From contig NZ_QEII01000323.1 in the NCBI RefSeq assembly GCF_003347515.1, positions 1 through 64,000 on the forward strand: a stretch of 64,000 bases of DNA, written 5' to 3'. The translations under genes and the position numbers were made by a program. Shown in pieces: positions 16,411-25,723 of the stretch (positions within the stretch are counted from its first letter, which is position 1; every line of letters starts with the position of its first letter). Source of the stretch: Rhodoferax ferrireducens (GTDB lineage Bacteria; Pseudomonadota; Gammaproteobacteria; Burkholderiales; Burkholderiaceae_C). The notes under the pieces are model-generated. The model ran no database searches, was not told where the DNA came from, and worked only from the letters and a program-made list of their open reading frames with translations.

Positions 16411-17673
16411 CTAGATCGCAATACCGCGCCACAAGGGTTCCAGCCACATTTTTTCGAGCTCCCCCAGTCGCTCACCCAGGAGCAGGCATTCGCGCTGGAG
16501 CTGGGTCAAACGCTGCTGCAACTCATGGCCGGCCAGTTCCAGTTCAAATAGCTCCGGTGGACTCAGGTCATGGGGGTTGGCACCCCAAAAGCCCAAGGCG
16601 TTCCAGGCTTGGCGCAAGCGGTTCAATCGTATGAGGGCGGTGTCCACAATTTCCAGGACCGGGCCGGCCCGGCCTTGCGCCTTCAGAGTCACGGCCAATT
16701 GCTGCGCCTGCGCCGTGCGTTCGTCGATTTGCTGCAGTGGCGACCCGTCCGCGAAGGCAGGCTGAGCCGGGGTCGTGGTCGGGTTTTCCGGCACGGCACG
16801 GGCCAAATTGCATATGAAACTGCTCCACGCTGGATCATATTCACCGGGCACCACGCGCAGCGCGAAGTCGGCACGGGTCAAGGGCGCACGGGGCGTGCGC
16901 AAGATGCCCATGGTGAGCTCGACAACGGCAAGCAGGCGGCCAAGGGACGAGATACCTGGCTCCAACAGGCGCGCTGGATAACCCGAGCCGTCGAGCCGCT
17001 CGTGGTGCTCGCCGATGGCCCGGCACAATGTCTGCGGGTAGTCGGTCGTCTTGCTTAACAACATTTGCGCCACCCGGGGGTGAACCATGAGGTGCTTGTG
17101 ACCCATCAGGTCCAGTGGCGCCTTGGACGTCAGGTATTCGGGCTGAATATAGACCTCTCCGATATCGTGCAATAGCCCGCCGAGCATGGCCATGCGGACG
17201 TTCACCGACGAAGACAAATCCGGCCCGCTGGCCATGGCACCCGCCAGCGCCATGGACTCCAGCGCATGCGGCAGGCTGCTGGGTCGGGTGGCCATGGCGG
17301 CGGTCAACAGCAGTTGCGCCACCGAATGCAACGGCAATTGCTTGACTTGCTCCAGCAAGACAGGCGCCCAAGGGCGCAGGGCTCGCGCCAGCGCGGCATC
17401 CGTGTTCAAGCAGGCCAAAAGGTCCGCATGCAGGCTGAACGAGGTGACACCATCTTCCGCCGCCAGGCAGGTCTCCAGCGGATATCTCAATTTGCGATCC
17501 AGCAGCCGCTGCTGCAAGGCAGATGACACGGGTTGCCCTTTGGCCCAGAGCTTGAGCCCCTGCACATCGACGATGTCCTGTGAGGCGACGATGGAGTAGG
17601 CCTCGCTCGCCTTGACGATGGCATTGAGTGCGTCGGGATTGGCCTGGTTGTCGCCGGCAGGGGCCATGGTCAT
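16411..17673 (-). CDS. HD-GYP-like cyclic-di-GMP phosphodiesterase family protein
   Basis: 420 residues from the ATG at 17673, preceded by GAGGG at good spacing; an in-frame ATG at 17724 would add 17 residues. Core motifs are GGLLHDIGE (HD at 169-170), HKHLMVHPRVA, and GEHHERLDGSGYP (223-233), i.e. the HD and GYP signatures. The usual HDIGK lysine is glutamate here, which may alter metal binding. There is no receiver or transmembrane domain. It would degrade cyclic di-GMP if active. The N-terminal 150 residues resemble no domain I can name. Convergent with the GtrA-like gene. Confidence 0.8.
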   Translation of the reverse strand: MTMAPAGDNQANPDALNAIVKASEAYSIVASQDIVDVQGLKLWAKGQPVSSALQQRLLDRKLRYPLETCLAAEDGVTSFSLHADLLACLNTDAALARALRPWAPVLLEQVKQLPLHSVAQLLLTAAMATRPSSLPHALESMALAGAMASGPDLSSSVNVRMAMLGGLLHDIGEVYIQPEYLTSKAPLDLMGHKHLMVHPRVAQMLLSKTTDYPQTLCRAIGEHHERLDGSGYPARLLEPGISSLGRLLAVVELTMGILRTPRAPLTRADFALRVVPGEYDPAWSSFICNLARAVPENPTTTPAQPAFADGSPLQQIDERTAQAQQLAVTLKAQGRAGPVLEIVDTALIRLNRLRQAWNALGFWGANPHDLSPPELFELELAGHELQQRLTQLQRECLLLGERLGELEKMWLEPLWRGIAI

Positions 17674-17857
17674 GGCCGCCCTCTGCAAGCTGTGGCGTGA
17701 TTCCACGCCAGTTGGAAAACGCACGCGCGCGACGACCTGAACAGTTCATTCATGACCCAGACTCCCGTTTGGTTTCTTTTGTTGAACTAGAACGTTTATT
17801 CTGGCATGAAAGTCGTGTCCACGGGAAACTAGTCGCCCGCGTGGCAGTGAGCGCCCT

Positions 17858-17943
17858 TGAGATGCGCGCTACTGGCGTTATCGGTGACCCGGGTCTTTGC
17901 AGCCGGGCAAGCCTTTGGGTTCAGCTGGTTTCGCGCCTGCCGC
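17858..17943 (+). pseudogene. Decayed copy of the gtrA 3' end
   Basis: The stretch 17892-17925 matches 16310-16343 (inside the gtrA-like gene) at 31 of 34 positions (GGTCTTTGCAGCCGG core), and similarity continues on both sides with a small gap. Read on the plus strand it would give a VFAAGQAFGFSWF peptide, paralleling VFAAGQTFVFSRF of the intact gene. It is now antisense to, and overlaps, the last codons of the GT39 gene on the minus strand. It is a remnant of a second gtrA copy. Confidence 0.7.
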
Positions 17944-19470
17944 CGCCAGCGGGCTGCCTGACTGGTACAGCGCCCAGCCGGCGCCCTGGAAAAACAGCTG
18001 CCAGTCGCTCAGACCCGCAGCCATGGTGTTGCCGGTGCGTGCCACAAACCAGTTGCCCGGCACGGCACCGGCCTGGGCCAGCACCACCGGCGATTGCAGC
18101 ACCCGGGCTGCCTGTTCGTCAAAATCCGCCCCTTCAAACAGCTCGCGCTGCCAGCCGTCGCCCACCTGCTCACGCAATTGGGCCCAGTGCTCCAGCACCA
18201 CCAGGGGTTTGCGCGTTTGCGCGTAAAACGGCAGGTCGTAGGGATAGGCATCCGACACATACACCGTGTCCGAGGGGCGGGCCGCGCAGGCCAGGGCCTG
18301 GGCAATGTCTTGCGTGCGCCCGGTGCGGGTCACGCCGCCGACCTGGGTGACGATGGCCAGCGCGATGCCGATATTGAGCAGGCACAAGCCGGCAAAAATC
18401 TTGCCCGCACTGGCACGGTGCGCCATGGCGCGCTCCCAGCCCAGCGCGGCCAGCAGCGCCAGCCCGGGCATGACCGGCAAAATATAGCCAACCAGCTTGG
18501 AGTTGGGGATGGAAAAGAAAAGCGTAATCGCCCCGACCCAGATCCAGCACAAACTCCACCATGGCGGGGCCATTAGCGGCGCGGACTTGGGCGCAACGCC
18601 GAGTGCGTGGCGAGCCTGCCGGCGCAACTGATTCAGTGCAAAAAACACCCAGGGAAACAGCAGCAGGACCAGCGACAGCAGGTAAAACCACCAGGGCTGC
18701 GGGTTGTTGTAGGTGGCCGCGGTGTAACGGTTGAACTGCTGGCCGATGAACATGTAGTCAAACAGCTGTGGGTATTTTTGCTGGGCGACGACAAACCAGG
18801 GCAGGGCAATCGCCGCAAACAGCGCCAGACCGGTGAGCCAGGGCAGGTACAGCACTTTCTTGAACTGACGTGTCCAGAGCAGCCAGATGAATATCACCAG
18901 GCCCGGCAGCGCAATGCCGATCAGTCCCTTGCTGAGCATGCCCAGAGCGCAGGCCACAAAACCCATACGCGCCAGCGTGGCATCGGGCTTGTCGCCGGCC
19001 ATGAAGGCAAAGGCAAAACACCAGATCGCCACGCCAATCCAGGTTGCCACCAGCATGTCGTGGTTGATGTACTGGCCGCCGATCAAAAAGGTCAGGCTGG
19101 TGCCCAGCATGAGAACGGCGCGGCGGGCGATGGACTCGCTGCTGATGGTGCGCGCCGACAGGTACAGGGCGATGATCATCAGGCCCCCGTGCAGCGCCGG
19201 CACCAGACGCAGGGCCAGCTCGTTGACGCCAAACGTGGCCAGCGACATCGCCTCCAGCCAGTACAGATAGGGCGGTTTGTGAAAGAACGGCAGGCCGTTG
19301 AGGCGCGGCGTGAGCCAGTCACCACTTTGCAGCATCCAGCGTCCGATTTCGCCGTAACGGCCCTCGTCGGGCACAGCCAGCGGCCGCAGGGACGCCAGCA
19401 ACAGCAAGAGCAGCCAGAGCGCGGCCAGGGTCAGCCAGGATTTTTGTCGTTCGGTCAGGGAGGTATTCAC
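17878..19470 (-). CDS. GT39/ArnT-like polyprenyl-phosphate-sugar glycosyltransferase
   Basis: 530 residues with about 11-12 predicted transmembrane helices. The first periplasmic loop contains RPLAVPDEGRYGEIGRWML and FFHKPPYLYWL, the acidic PDE-type catalytic loop and KPP motif of ArnT/PMT transferases, which use undecaprenyl-phosphate-linked sugars as donors at the periplasmic face. Together with the GtrB/GtrA-like genes 2 kb away it could complete a three-component envelope glycosylation set. The last ~17 codons (ending PKGLPGCKDPGHR) read antisense through a gtrA remnant, so the original C-terminus has been replaced or extended. A paralogue is at 40006. Confidence 0.86.
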   Translation of the reverse strand: MNTSLTERQKSWLTLAALWLLLLLLASLRPLAVPDEGRYGEIGRWMLQSGDWLTPRLNGLPFFHKPPYLYWLEAMSLATFGVNELALRLVPALHGGLMIIALYLSARTISSESIARRAVLMLGTSLTFLIGGQYINHDMLVATWIGVAIWCFAFAFMAGDKPDATLARMGFVACALGMLSKGLIGIALPGLVIFIWLLWTRQFKKVLYLPWLTGLALFAAIALPWFVVAQQKYPQLFDYMFIGQQFNRYTAATYNNPQPWWFYLLSLVLLLFPWVFFALNQLRRQARHALGVAPKSAPLMAPPWWSLCWIWVGAITLFFSIPNSKLVGYILPVMPGLALLAALGWERAMAHRASAGKIFAGLCLLNIGIALAIVTQVGGVTRTGRTQDIAQALACAARPSDTVYVSDAYPYDLPFYAQTRKPLVVLEHWAQLREQVGDGWQRELFEGADFDEQAARVLQSPVVLAQAGAVPGNWFVARTGNTMAAGLSDWQLFFQGAGWALYQSGSPLAAAGAKPAEPKGLPGCKDPGHR

Positions 19471-19517
19471 TGGCGAATTTTAGCGGGCAGGGCCAGGATC
19501 ACGCGTCTGGCCGTGGG

Positions 19518-20357
19518 CTAGGTCGACGCGCCCCGAACCAGCTGGACCCGCGCCTGGGCCAGCGCCATGGAGAAGTCGGCCCCGCTCAGATAGGCGAATT
19601 CCTGCGCACGCGCCGCGCCGATGACGTCGCCCGGCTCGGCGGCCCGCGCCGGGTGGCACATGATGATGCTGCCGGCCGGGGCGGCGCGCAGCCAGCCGGC
19701 CATCCGCCCCGCGTAGCGGGCTTCGGTGCCCGCAAAATCATAAATGCCTAAAAGGGCTGTACCGCACGTCACACCTGCGTTAGAAGCTATCTTTTCAAGA
19801 GCAGATGCACCCATCGCCGCGATCACCCGGCTTTTCAAGTCGGCGTGGCCCGCTGGCGCGCGTGAAATCCGCAGATAAGGCAGGCGAGCGCCATAGCGGC
19901 TGGCCAGGGCCTGTACCAAGGCCTCGCGAATGCCGGCGAACTGCTGCACATGCTGGTGGCCGTCGACGTAATCGGGCGGCGCCTGCCATTGCGCTTCGAA
20001 CGCATCCAGCTGGCGCTCGATCACGCCGCGCGCCGCCGTCGGCTCGAAGCCCCCCAGCGCGGCTTTGAGCATGGCCGCGCCCAAGGACAGGCCGTGCCCG
20101 GCGCTGATGGCAAAGTCACTGGTCCAGTCCAGGTGCAGGCCGACATCGATGCGCCCGCGCAGCTCGCGCAGCAGCGCCACATCCTGCGCCCAGCGCGGTG
20201 ACAGCACCATGGCGCTGGTGGCGCTGAGGCGCCCCAGACGCGCCAGCCGGGCAATGCCCAGCGAGGCGCTTTCATGAACGGCAAAGTCATCGGCGCACAG
20301 GATCACTCCTTTCATGCCCGCCTCGTCTCGCCTGCCACTCGCATCCGTGTCCATCAT
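19518..20357 (-). CDS. ChbG/HpnK (YdjC) family carbohydrate deacetylase
   Basis: 279 residues from the ATG at 20357, which overlaps the stop of the upstream LysR gene (ATGA). ILCADDFAVH gives the metal-binding Asp-Asp, VDGHQHVQ the His-x-His, and IIMCHPA the catalytic C-terminal histidine of this TIM-barrel deacetylase family, whose members remove N-acetyl groups from chitooligosaccharides or hopanoid-bound N-acetylglucosamine. The codons at about 19735-19800 are unusually AT-rich for this gene but still fit the family (GIYDF). Last gene of the minus-strand CoA-transferase cluster. Confidence 0.82.
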   Translation of the reverse strand: MMDTDASGRRDEAGMKGVILCADDFAVHESASLGIARLARLGRLSATSAMVLSPRWAQDVALLRELRGRIDVGLHLDWTSDFAISAGHGLSLGAAMLKAALGGFEPTAARGVIERQLDAFEAQWQAPPDYVDGHQHVQQFAGIREALVQALASRYGARLPYLRISRAPAGHADLKSRVIAAMGASALEKIASNAGVTCGTALLGIYDFAGTEARYAGRMAGWLRAAPAGSIIMCHPARAAEPGDVIGAARAQEFAYLSGADFSMALAQARVQLVRGAST

Positions 20358-21274
20358 TGCGCCTTCCAAAAACCGGCCTGACCGTAATGGTGTTTGAGAA
20401 AATCAATCCACAGGCGCACGCGCAGGGGCAGGTGCCGGGCACTGGGAAACACGGCGTAAATGCCGTTGGCCGGGGCGGCGAAGTCTTCCAGCACCGGCAC
20501 CAGCGCCCCGGCGGCGATCTCGGCCTCGACCTCCCAGGTGCTGCGCCAGGCAATGCCATAGCCGGCCAGGCACCAGTCATGCAACACCTGGCCGTCCGAG
20601 CAGTTCAGCGGGCCGCCGGGTTTCAGATAGATGAGTTCATGGGCCTCACCCTTGGGCAGCTTGAAGGCCCAGCCCCGGGTTTGAGAGGCCTCGCTGGACA
20701 GGGTCAGGCAATCAAAGCGCGACAAGTCCTGCGGGTGGGCCGGCGTGCCGTGCTGCCTCAGGTACGTGGGCGTGGCCACGCACAGGCGGCGGTTGTCAGC
20801 CAGGCGCACGCTGACCAGGGACGAGTCCGGCATGTCGCCGACGCGCACCGCGCAGTCAAAGCCTTCGCCCGCCAGATCGACCACTCGGTCGCTCAGGTTC
20901 AAGGAAATGGTGACCTCGGTATGTTGCTCCCGAAATCGCGGCACCAGCGGCGCCACATGGCGCCGCCCAAAGCCGGCCGGCGCCGTGATGCGCAAATGCC
21001 CGCTGGCTTTGACGCCACCGGCCGAGACACTGGCCTCGGCATTGGCGAGGTCGGCCAGCAAACGCTGGCAATCCTCCAGAAATGCGCTGCCTTCGTGCGT
21101 GAGCGCGATGCGCCGCGTGGTGCGCACCAGCAGCTTGACGCCAAGGCGCGCTTCCAGCGCATCGAGGCGGCGCCCCATGATGGCCGGGGCCACGCCCTCG
21201 GCCTTGGCGGCTGCCGTCAGGCTGCCGCGGGTGGCGACGGCGACAAAGGATTCAAGTTGTTTGAGCTGGGCCAT
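20354..21274 (-). CDS. LysR-type transcriptional regulator
   Basis: 306 residues. The winged-helix DNA-binding domain is at the N-terminus (LESFVAVATRGSLTAAAKAEGVAPAIMGRRLDALEARLG) and a periplasmic-binding-protein-like effector domain follows. The start overlaps the 3' end of the fused lyase/CoA-transferase gene by 23 bp and the stop overlaps the deacetylase gene, so it appears to be embedded in, and co-transcribed with, the cluster it may control. Confidence 0.9.
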   Translation of the reverse strand: MAQLKQLESFVAVATRGSLTAAAKAEGVAPAIMGRRLDALEARLGVKLLVRTTRRIALTHEGSAFLEDCQRLLADLANAEASVSAGGVKASGHLRITAPAGFGRRHVAPLVPRFREQHTEVTISLNLSDRVVDLAGEGFDCAVRVGDMPDSSLVSVRLADNRRLCVATPTYLRQHGTPAHPQDLSRFDCLTLSSEASQTRGWAFKLPKGEAHELIYLKPGGPLNCSDGQVLHDWCLAGYGIAWRSTWEVEAEIAAGALVPVLEDFAAPANGIYAVFPSARHLPLRVRLWIDFLKHHYGQAGFWKAQ

Positions 21275-23420
21275 GGGGGCAGAGCGCCTCTATTTCTGTG
21301 GTGCTGTAACCCAGCTCGGCCAGCAGTTCCGTGCTGTGCTCGCCAAGCCGGGGCGGGCTCAGGCGCACGCCCGGGCGCGCGCCGTCCAACGTGAGCGGCA
21401 GCAATACCGTTTTGGTTTGCCGGCCGTCCGGCAGGGTGATGGCGGCCAGGCCGCCGGTGGCGTTCAGGTGCGGATCGTCCAGCAAGTCCTGCGGCCGGGT
21501 GATGGGCGCAAACGGCAAGGCGTTTTTCTCGAACACGGCGCTCAACTCGGCCGCGCTGTACGCCGCCAGCCGTTCGCGCAGCACAGGCATCATCCAGTCG
21601 CGCGCGCGCACCCGGTCGTTGTTGCTGCGCAGGCGCGCGTCATTCTGGAGGTCGGCAAAACCGAAGGCCTCGCAGAACAGGGCCCAGGCGGTGTCGCTGA
21701 CCACGGCCAGGAAGATCTGCTCGTTGTCCTTGACCTTGAACACGTCGTACACGGCCCAAGCCGAGATGCGCGCCGGCATGGGCGCGGCGGCCTGGCCGGT
21801 GACGGCGTACTGCATCATGTGCTGCGCCACCAGGAACACATTGTTCTCGAACAGCGCGCTTTGCACCTCCTGGCCGACACCAGTTTTTTCACGCGCACTG
21901 AGGGCGGCCATGGCGCCGATGGCACCGAACAGGCCGCCCATGATGTCGTTGATACTGGTGCCAGCGCGCAGTGGGTCGCCCGGGCGCCCGGTCATATAGG
22001 CCAGGCCGCCCATCATCTGCACCACCTCGTCCAGCGCCGTGCGCTGCGCGTAGGGGCCGGGCAGAAAACCTTTGTGGCTGACGTAGATCAGGCGCGGGTT
22101 CAGGGCCTTCAGGCTGGCGTAATCGAGCCCCAGTTTCTTCATGGTGCCGGGCTTGAAGTTTTCGCTCACGATATCGGCGGTGGCAATCAGGCGCAACACC
22201 GCCTCCTTGCCCTGCGGCGTCTGCAGGTCCAGCGCCAGGCTTTTCTTGTTGCGGTTAAACATCGGGAAAAAGCCGGCGCCGGAGCCGAGCAACTGGCGCG
22301 TGGCGTCGCCGGCACGGCCGTGGCCAATCGGCTCGACCTTGATGACTTCGGCCCCCAGGTCCGCCAGCACCAGGCCGCAGGTCGGGCCCATGACCATGTG
22401 GGTGAATTCGACGACGCGCAGGCCGGCATAGGGCAACGGCTTGGCCGTACCGTGGGGTTCTGTCACGTCGGACGCTGATGCCAGAGCGGCGGACGCGGGA
22501 CGTGGCGTCCAGCCTTTGGGCAGACCCGCCTCCGGCGTCATGCCATAAAGCGGCTCGCCCGGCAGGCCGGCCGTCAGCGGCGCGCGCGCGGCCATGAGTT
22601 TGTCGAGATCGACGCCGGTGGCGACGCCCATGGCCTCGAACATGAAGACCAGGTCTTCCGTCACCACATTGCCGGAAGCGCCGGGCGCGTAGGGGCAGCC
22701 GCCCAGGCCGCCGAGCGAGCTGTCAAAGGTGCGGATACCCACGTCGTAGGCGGCCAGGCAGTTGGCCAAGCCCAGGCCGCGCGTGTTGTGCATGTGGGCG
22801 GCGCCGGTCCGCGCGCCGATGGCCGCACGCACCCGTGTGAACAGGCGGCGCACCTGGGCCGGGTTGGCCATGCCGGTGGTGTCGCTCAGGCCAACCTCGT
22901 TCACCCCAGCCGCCACGAGTTCGCGGGCCAGCCAGACCACATCATCCTCGGCCACGGCACCCTGCAGCGTGCAGCCAAAGGCGGTGGACATGCCGGCCTC
23001 GACCGTGACGCCGGGTGCGATGTCGTCGCGCAGGCGCACGATGGCGCGCACTTCTTCGATCATCTCTTCACGCGTTTTCCGCACATTGGCCAGCGAATGC
23101 GCGGCGCTGGCGGATACCGGAATCGTCAGCTTGTGCACGCCGGCCTGAAGGGCCGCCTGCGCGCCGCGTCGATTCGGCACCAGCGCCATGATGGTCACGC
23201 CGGGGTGGGTGAGGGCATGGCGCACCACCTCGGCGGCGTCGGCCATTTGCGGCAGGTGCCGGGCCGGCACAAAAGAGCAGACCTCGATCTCGCGCAGGCC
23301 GCTCGCCACCAACGCGTCAATCCAGCGGAGCTTATTCGCCGTGGCCAGGGTGGCCTTGACCGATTGCAGGCCGTCTCGCGGTCCGACCTCGCTGATCAGG
23401 ACCTGCGGGTCAGTGCGCAT
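21252..23420 (-). CDS. Fusion protein: HMG-CoA-lyase-like domain + CaiB/BaiF CoA-transferase
   Basis: 722 residues from the ATG at 23420. Residues 1-298 are an HMG-CoA-lyase-type TIM barrel: GPRDGLQ (13-19), IEVCSFVP, STAFGCTLQG, LSDTTG, HMHNT (209-213) and the catalytic-loop GGCPYAPGASGN (Cys242). A linker (299-330) leads to a complete class III CoA-transferase with VVEFTHMVMGP and the catalytic Asp492 in NDIMGGLFG. The unfused lyase next door has HFHDT where this one has HMHNT. It would both activate an acid to its CoA thioester and cleave a 3-hydroxyacyl-CoA. The reading frame is continuous through the linker. Confidence 0.9.
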   Translation of the reverse strand: MRTDPQVLISEVGPRDGLQSVKATLATANKLRWIDALVASGLREIEVCSFVPARHLPQMADAAEVVRHALTHPGVTIMALVPNRRGAQAALQAGVHKLTIPVSASAAHSLANVRKTREEMIEEVRAIVRLRDDIAPGVTVEAGMSTAFGCTLQGAVAEDDVVWLARELVAAGVNEVGLSDTTGMANPAQVRRLFTRVRAAIGARTGAAHMHNTRGLGLANCLAAYDVGIRTFDSSLGGLGGCPYAPGASGNVVTEDLVFMFEAMGVATGVDLDKLMAARAPLTAGLPGEPLYGMTPEAGLPKGWTPRPASAALASASDVTEPHGTAKPLPYAGLRVVEFTHMVMGPTCGLVLADLGAEVIKVEPIGHGRAGDATRQLLGSGAGFFPMFNRNKKSLALDLQTPQGKEAVLRLIATADIVSENFKPGTMKKLGLDYASLKALNPRLIYVSHKGFLPGPYAQRTALDEVVQMMGGLAYMTGRPGDPLRAGTSINDIMGGLFGAIGAMAALSAREKTGVGQEVQSALFENNVFLVAQHMMQYAVTGQAAAPMPARISAWAVYDVFKVKDNEQIFLAVVSDTAWALFCEAFGFADLQNDARLRSNNDRVRARDWMMPVLRERLAAYSAAELSAVFEKNALPFAPITRPQDLLDDPHLNATGGLAAITLPDGRQTKTVLLPLTLDGARPGVRLSPPRLGEHSTELLAELGYSTTEIEALCPHGPAQTT

Positions 23421-23446
23421 CTTCTTGGCTTTCTCAGGCAAAGCGC

Positions 23447-24448
23447 CTATTGCGGCACCACGCCGGCCTTTTTCACCAGCCCGGCGTACTTCACCATTTC
23501 CGACTTGAAGTGCGCCAGCGCGAACTCCGGCGTCGAGATCTTGATGGTGTTGCCTTGCTTGGCCATGGACTCCTTGACCTCGGGCGTTGAAAACGCCGCC
23601 ACAAAGGCGGCGTTGATGTGCTTGACCAGGTCCGGGGCCATGCCCTTGGGCCCGACCACGGCGATCCAACCTTCCACCATGTAGCCAGGGTAGCCTTGCT
23701 CGGTCGAGGTGGGGATGTCCGGCGCGGCCGGAATCCGCGCCGGCGCCGACACGCAAATCGCGCGCATGGTGCCGTTCTTGATGTGCGCCTGGGCGGACGG
23801 CAGGGCCAGCACGCCCATGTCGACCTGGCCGGCAATGATGTCCTGCACCATGGGCGCGACGCCGCGGTAGGGAATGTGGGTGACGAAGGTCTGCGTCACG
23901 TCCTTGAACATCTCGGGCGCCAAGTGCAGGATGGTGCCGTTGCCGCTGGAGGCGTAGTTGTACTTGCCCGGGTTGGCCTTGAACAGGGCCACCAGCTCCT
24001 TCATGTTTTTCGCCGGCACCTTGGGATTCACCACCAGCACCAGCGGGGTTGCGCCAATGATCGCAATCGGCGTGATGTCGGCCACCGGGTCAAACGGCAC
24101 GGACTTGAGCACAGCAGGGTAAATCACATGGTTGTTGGACACCATGGAGAGCGTCAGGCCATCGGGCGCCGACTTGATCATGGTCGAGGTGCCGACCACG
24201 CCACCGGCGCCGGGCTGGTTCTCGATCACCACGGTCTGGCCGAGCGCCTTGCCCAGGGCGATTTGCGCGGCGCGGGCGATGCCGTCCACGCCGGAACCGG
24301 CCGACACCGGCAGGATGAACTTGACCACGCGGTCACTCGTCTGCGCCAGCAGCGCGGCGGGTGCGCCCCAAGCGGCGAGGCCGGCCGCAACGCCGCCGAG
24401 ACGGATCAGGGTGTGGCGGCGGGAAAATTGTGTCGTTTGGTGTGTCAT
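23447..24448 (-). CDS. Bug-family (TctC-type) periplasmic carboxylate-binding protein
   Basis: 333 residues. A twin-arginine-like signal (SRRHTLIRLGGVAAGLAAWG) precedes the mature protein. VVKFILPVSAGSGVDGIARA, then VVIENQPGAGGVVGTS and FDPVADITPIAIIG are hallmark Bug motifs that bind carboxylates through main-chain contacts in the periplasm. No tctA/tctB permease genes are nearby. Its place between the two CoA-transferase genes suggests it captures the acid that the cluster degrades. Confidence 0.93.
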   Translation of the reverse strand: MTHQTTQFSRRHTLIRLGGVAAGLAAWGAPAALLAQTSDRVVKFILPVSAGSGVDGIARAAQIALGKALGQTVVIENQPGAGGVVGTSTMIKSAPDGLTLSMVSNNHVIYPAVLKSVPFDPVADITPIAIIGATPLVLVVNPKVPAKNMKELVALFKANPGKYNYASSGNGTILHLAPEMFKDVTQTFVTHIPYRGVAPMVQDIIAGQVDMGVLALPSAQAHIKNGTMRAICVSAPARIPAAPDIPTSTEQGYPGYMVEGWIAVVGPKGMAPDLVKHINAAFVAAFSTPEVKESMAKQGNTIKISTPEFALAHFKSEMVKYAGLVKKAGVVPQ

Positions 24449-24488
24449 GTCTGTCTCCTTGTTATAAATAATTCAATGCTCTGCAGTA

Positions 24489-25688
24489 TCACCTGATCGC
24501 GGCCTGCGCCTGCAGGGATTCAATTTGGGCCGCGTCATAACCCAGATCGGTCAGCAGCTGGCGCGTGTGTTCGCCCAGGGTCGGCGGGTGCAGGCGCACG
24601 CCCAGGCGCTGGCCGTCCAGGGTGATCGGAAACAGCGTGGTCTTGACGGTCTGGCCGGCCTTGGGGCCATCGGGCAGGCGCACATCGGCCAGGCCGCCGG
24701 TGGCCAGCAGGTGCGGGTCATCGAGCAGGTCTTCGGGCTTGCGGATCGGCGCGAAGGGCAGACCGGCCTGTTCCATCACCGCCGCCAGCTCGGCGGCGCT
24801 GCGCGGCGCCAGGCGTTCGCGCAGCGTGGCCAGCAGCTGCGGGCGCCGGGCCACGCGCAGGTTGTTGGTGGCGAGTTCGGCGTCGGCCTTCAAGTCGGGC
24901 AGGCCCAGGGCGTCGCAGAAGGTGAACCACTGCGCGTCGCTCACCGCCGCCAGGAAGATCTGCTCGCCGTCCTTGACCGTGAACACGTCATAGACAGCCC
25001 AGGGGTTGTCGCGCGCCGGCATGGGCGCCGGGTGCTTGCCGGTCATCGCGTACTGCAGCATGTGCTGGCCCATCAGGAACACATTGTTCTCGTACAGCGC
25101 CGACTGCACTTCCATGCCCTTGCCGCTGATGCCGCGCTGGATCAAGGCGCCCAAGGCGCCGATGGCGCCGAACAGCCCGCCCATGATGTCATTCACGCTG
25201 GTGCCGGCGCGTAGCGGGTCACCCGGGCGCCCGGTCATGTAGGCCAGGCCGCCCATCATCTGCACCACTTCGTCCAGCGCGGTGCGGTGGTCGTAAGGGC
25301 CGGGCAAAAAACCCTTGTGGCTGACGTAGATCAGGCGCGGGTTCACCAACGACAAGGCGGCGTAGTCCAGCCCGTATTTGCCCATGGTGCCGGGCTTGAA
25401 GTTCTCGGCCACCACGTCGGCCGAGGCCGCCAGCTTGCGCGCGACCTCGGCGCCGGCCGGGCTGTGCAGGTCGATCGCGATGCTTTTCTTGTTGCGGTTG
25501 AACATGGGGAAAAAGCCCGAGCCCGCGCCCAGCAAGTGCCGGGTGCGATCGCCGTCGATGGGCTCGACCTTGATCACCTCGGCGCCCATGTCGGCCAGCA
25601 CCATGCCGCAGGTCGGGCCCATGACCATGTGGGTGAATTCGACGACGCGCAGGCCAGTCAGGGGTTGGGGCGTGGGGGTCTCTTGCAT
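24489..25688 (-). CDS. CaiB/BaiF family class III CoA-transferase
   Basis: 399 residues from the ATG at 25688. VVEFTHMVMGPTCGMVLADM, FNRNKKSIAIDL, NFKPGTM, and SVNDIMGGLFG with the catalytic Asp are intact. Long identical stretches with the C-terminal half of the fusion protein at 21252 (for example YMTGRPGDPLRAGTS) show recent common ancestry. The enzyme moves CoA between an acyl-CoA donor and a free acid via a glutamyl/aspartyl intermediate. It follows the stand-alone lyase gene after 35 bp, giving the same lyase-then-transferase order as in the fusion. Confidence 0.92.
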   Translation of the reverse strand: MQETPTPQPLTGLRVVEFTHMVMGPTCGMVLADMGAEVIKVEPIDGDRTRHLLGAGSGFFPMFNRNKKSIAIDLHSPAGAEVARKLAASADVVAENFKPGTMGKYGLDYAALSLVNPRLIYVSHKGFLPGPYDHRTALDEVVQMMGGLAYMTGRPGDPLRAGTSVNDIMGGLFGAIGALGALIQRGISGKGMEVQSALYENNVFLMGQHMLQYAMTGKHPAPMPARDNPWAVYDVFTVKDGEQIFLAAVSDAQWFTFCDALGLPDLKADAELATNNLRVARRPQLLATLRERLAPRSAAELAAVMEQAGLPFAPIRKPEDLLDDPHLLATGGLADVRLPDGPKAGQTVKTTLFPITLDGQRLGVRLHPPTLGEHTRQLLTDLGYDAAQIESLQAQAAIR

Positions 25689-25723
25689 TTTGGATTGATT
25701 ATTTAAAAAGGCGTTGATACGTG

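Noticed and set aside
19735..19800. AT-rich segment inside the ChbG-like gene that resembles a further copy of the 3'-end repeat (read on the minus strand: GATAGCTTCTAACGCA...)
   Set aside because: The encoded residues (ending GIYDF) align with the normal family sequence at that position, so an insertion is unlikely. Similarity to the repeat core is partial, so chance or local composition is a sufficient explanation.
21252..23420. Possibility that the lyase/CoA-transferase fusion is a sequencing or assembly error joining two genes
   Set aside because: The frame is open over the whole 2.2 kb, the linker has no stop or second RBS/ATG with good context, and both domains are complete. Kept as a real fusion, though resequencing would be decisive.
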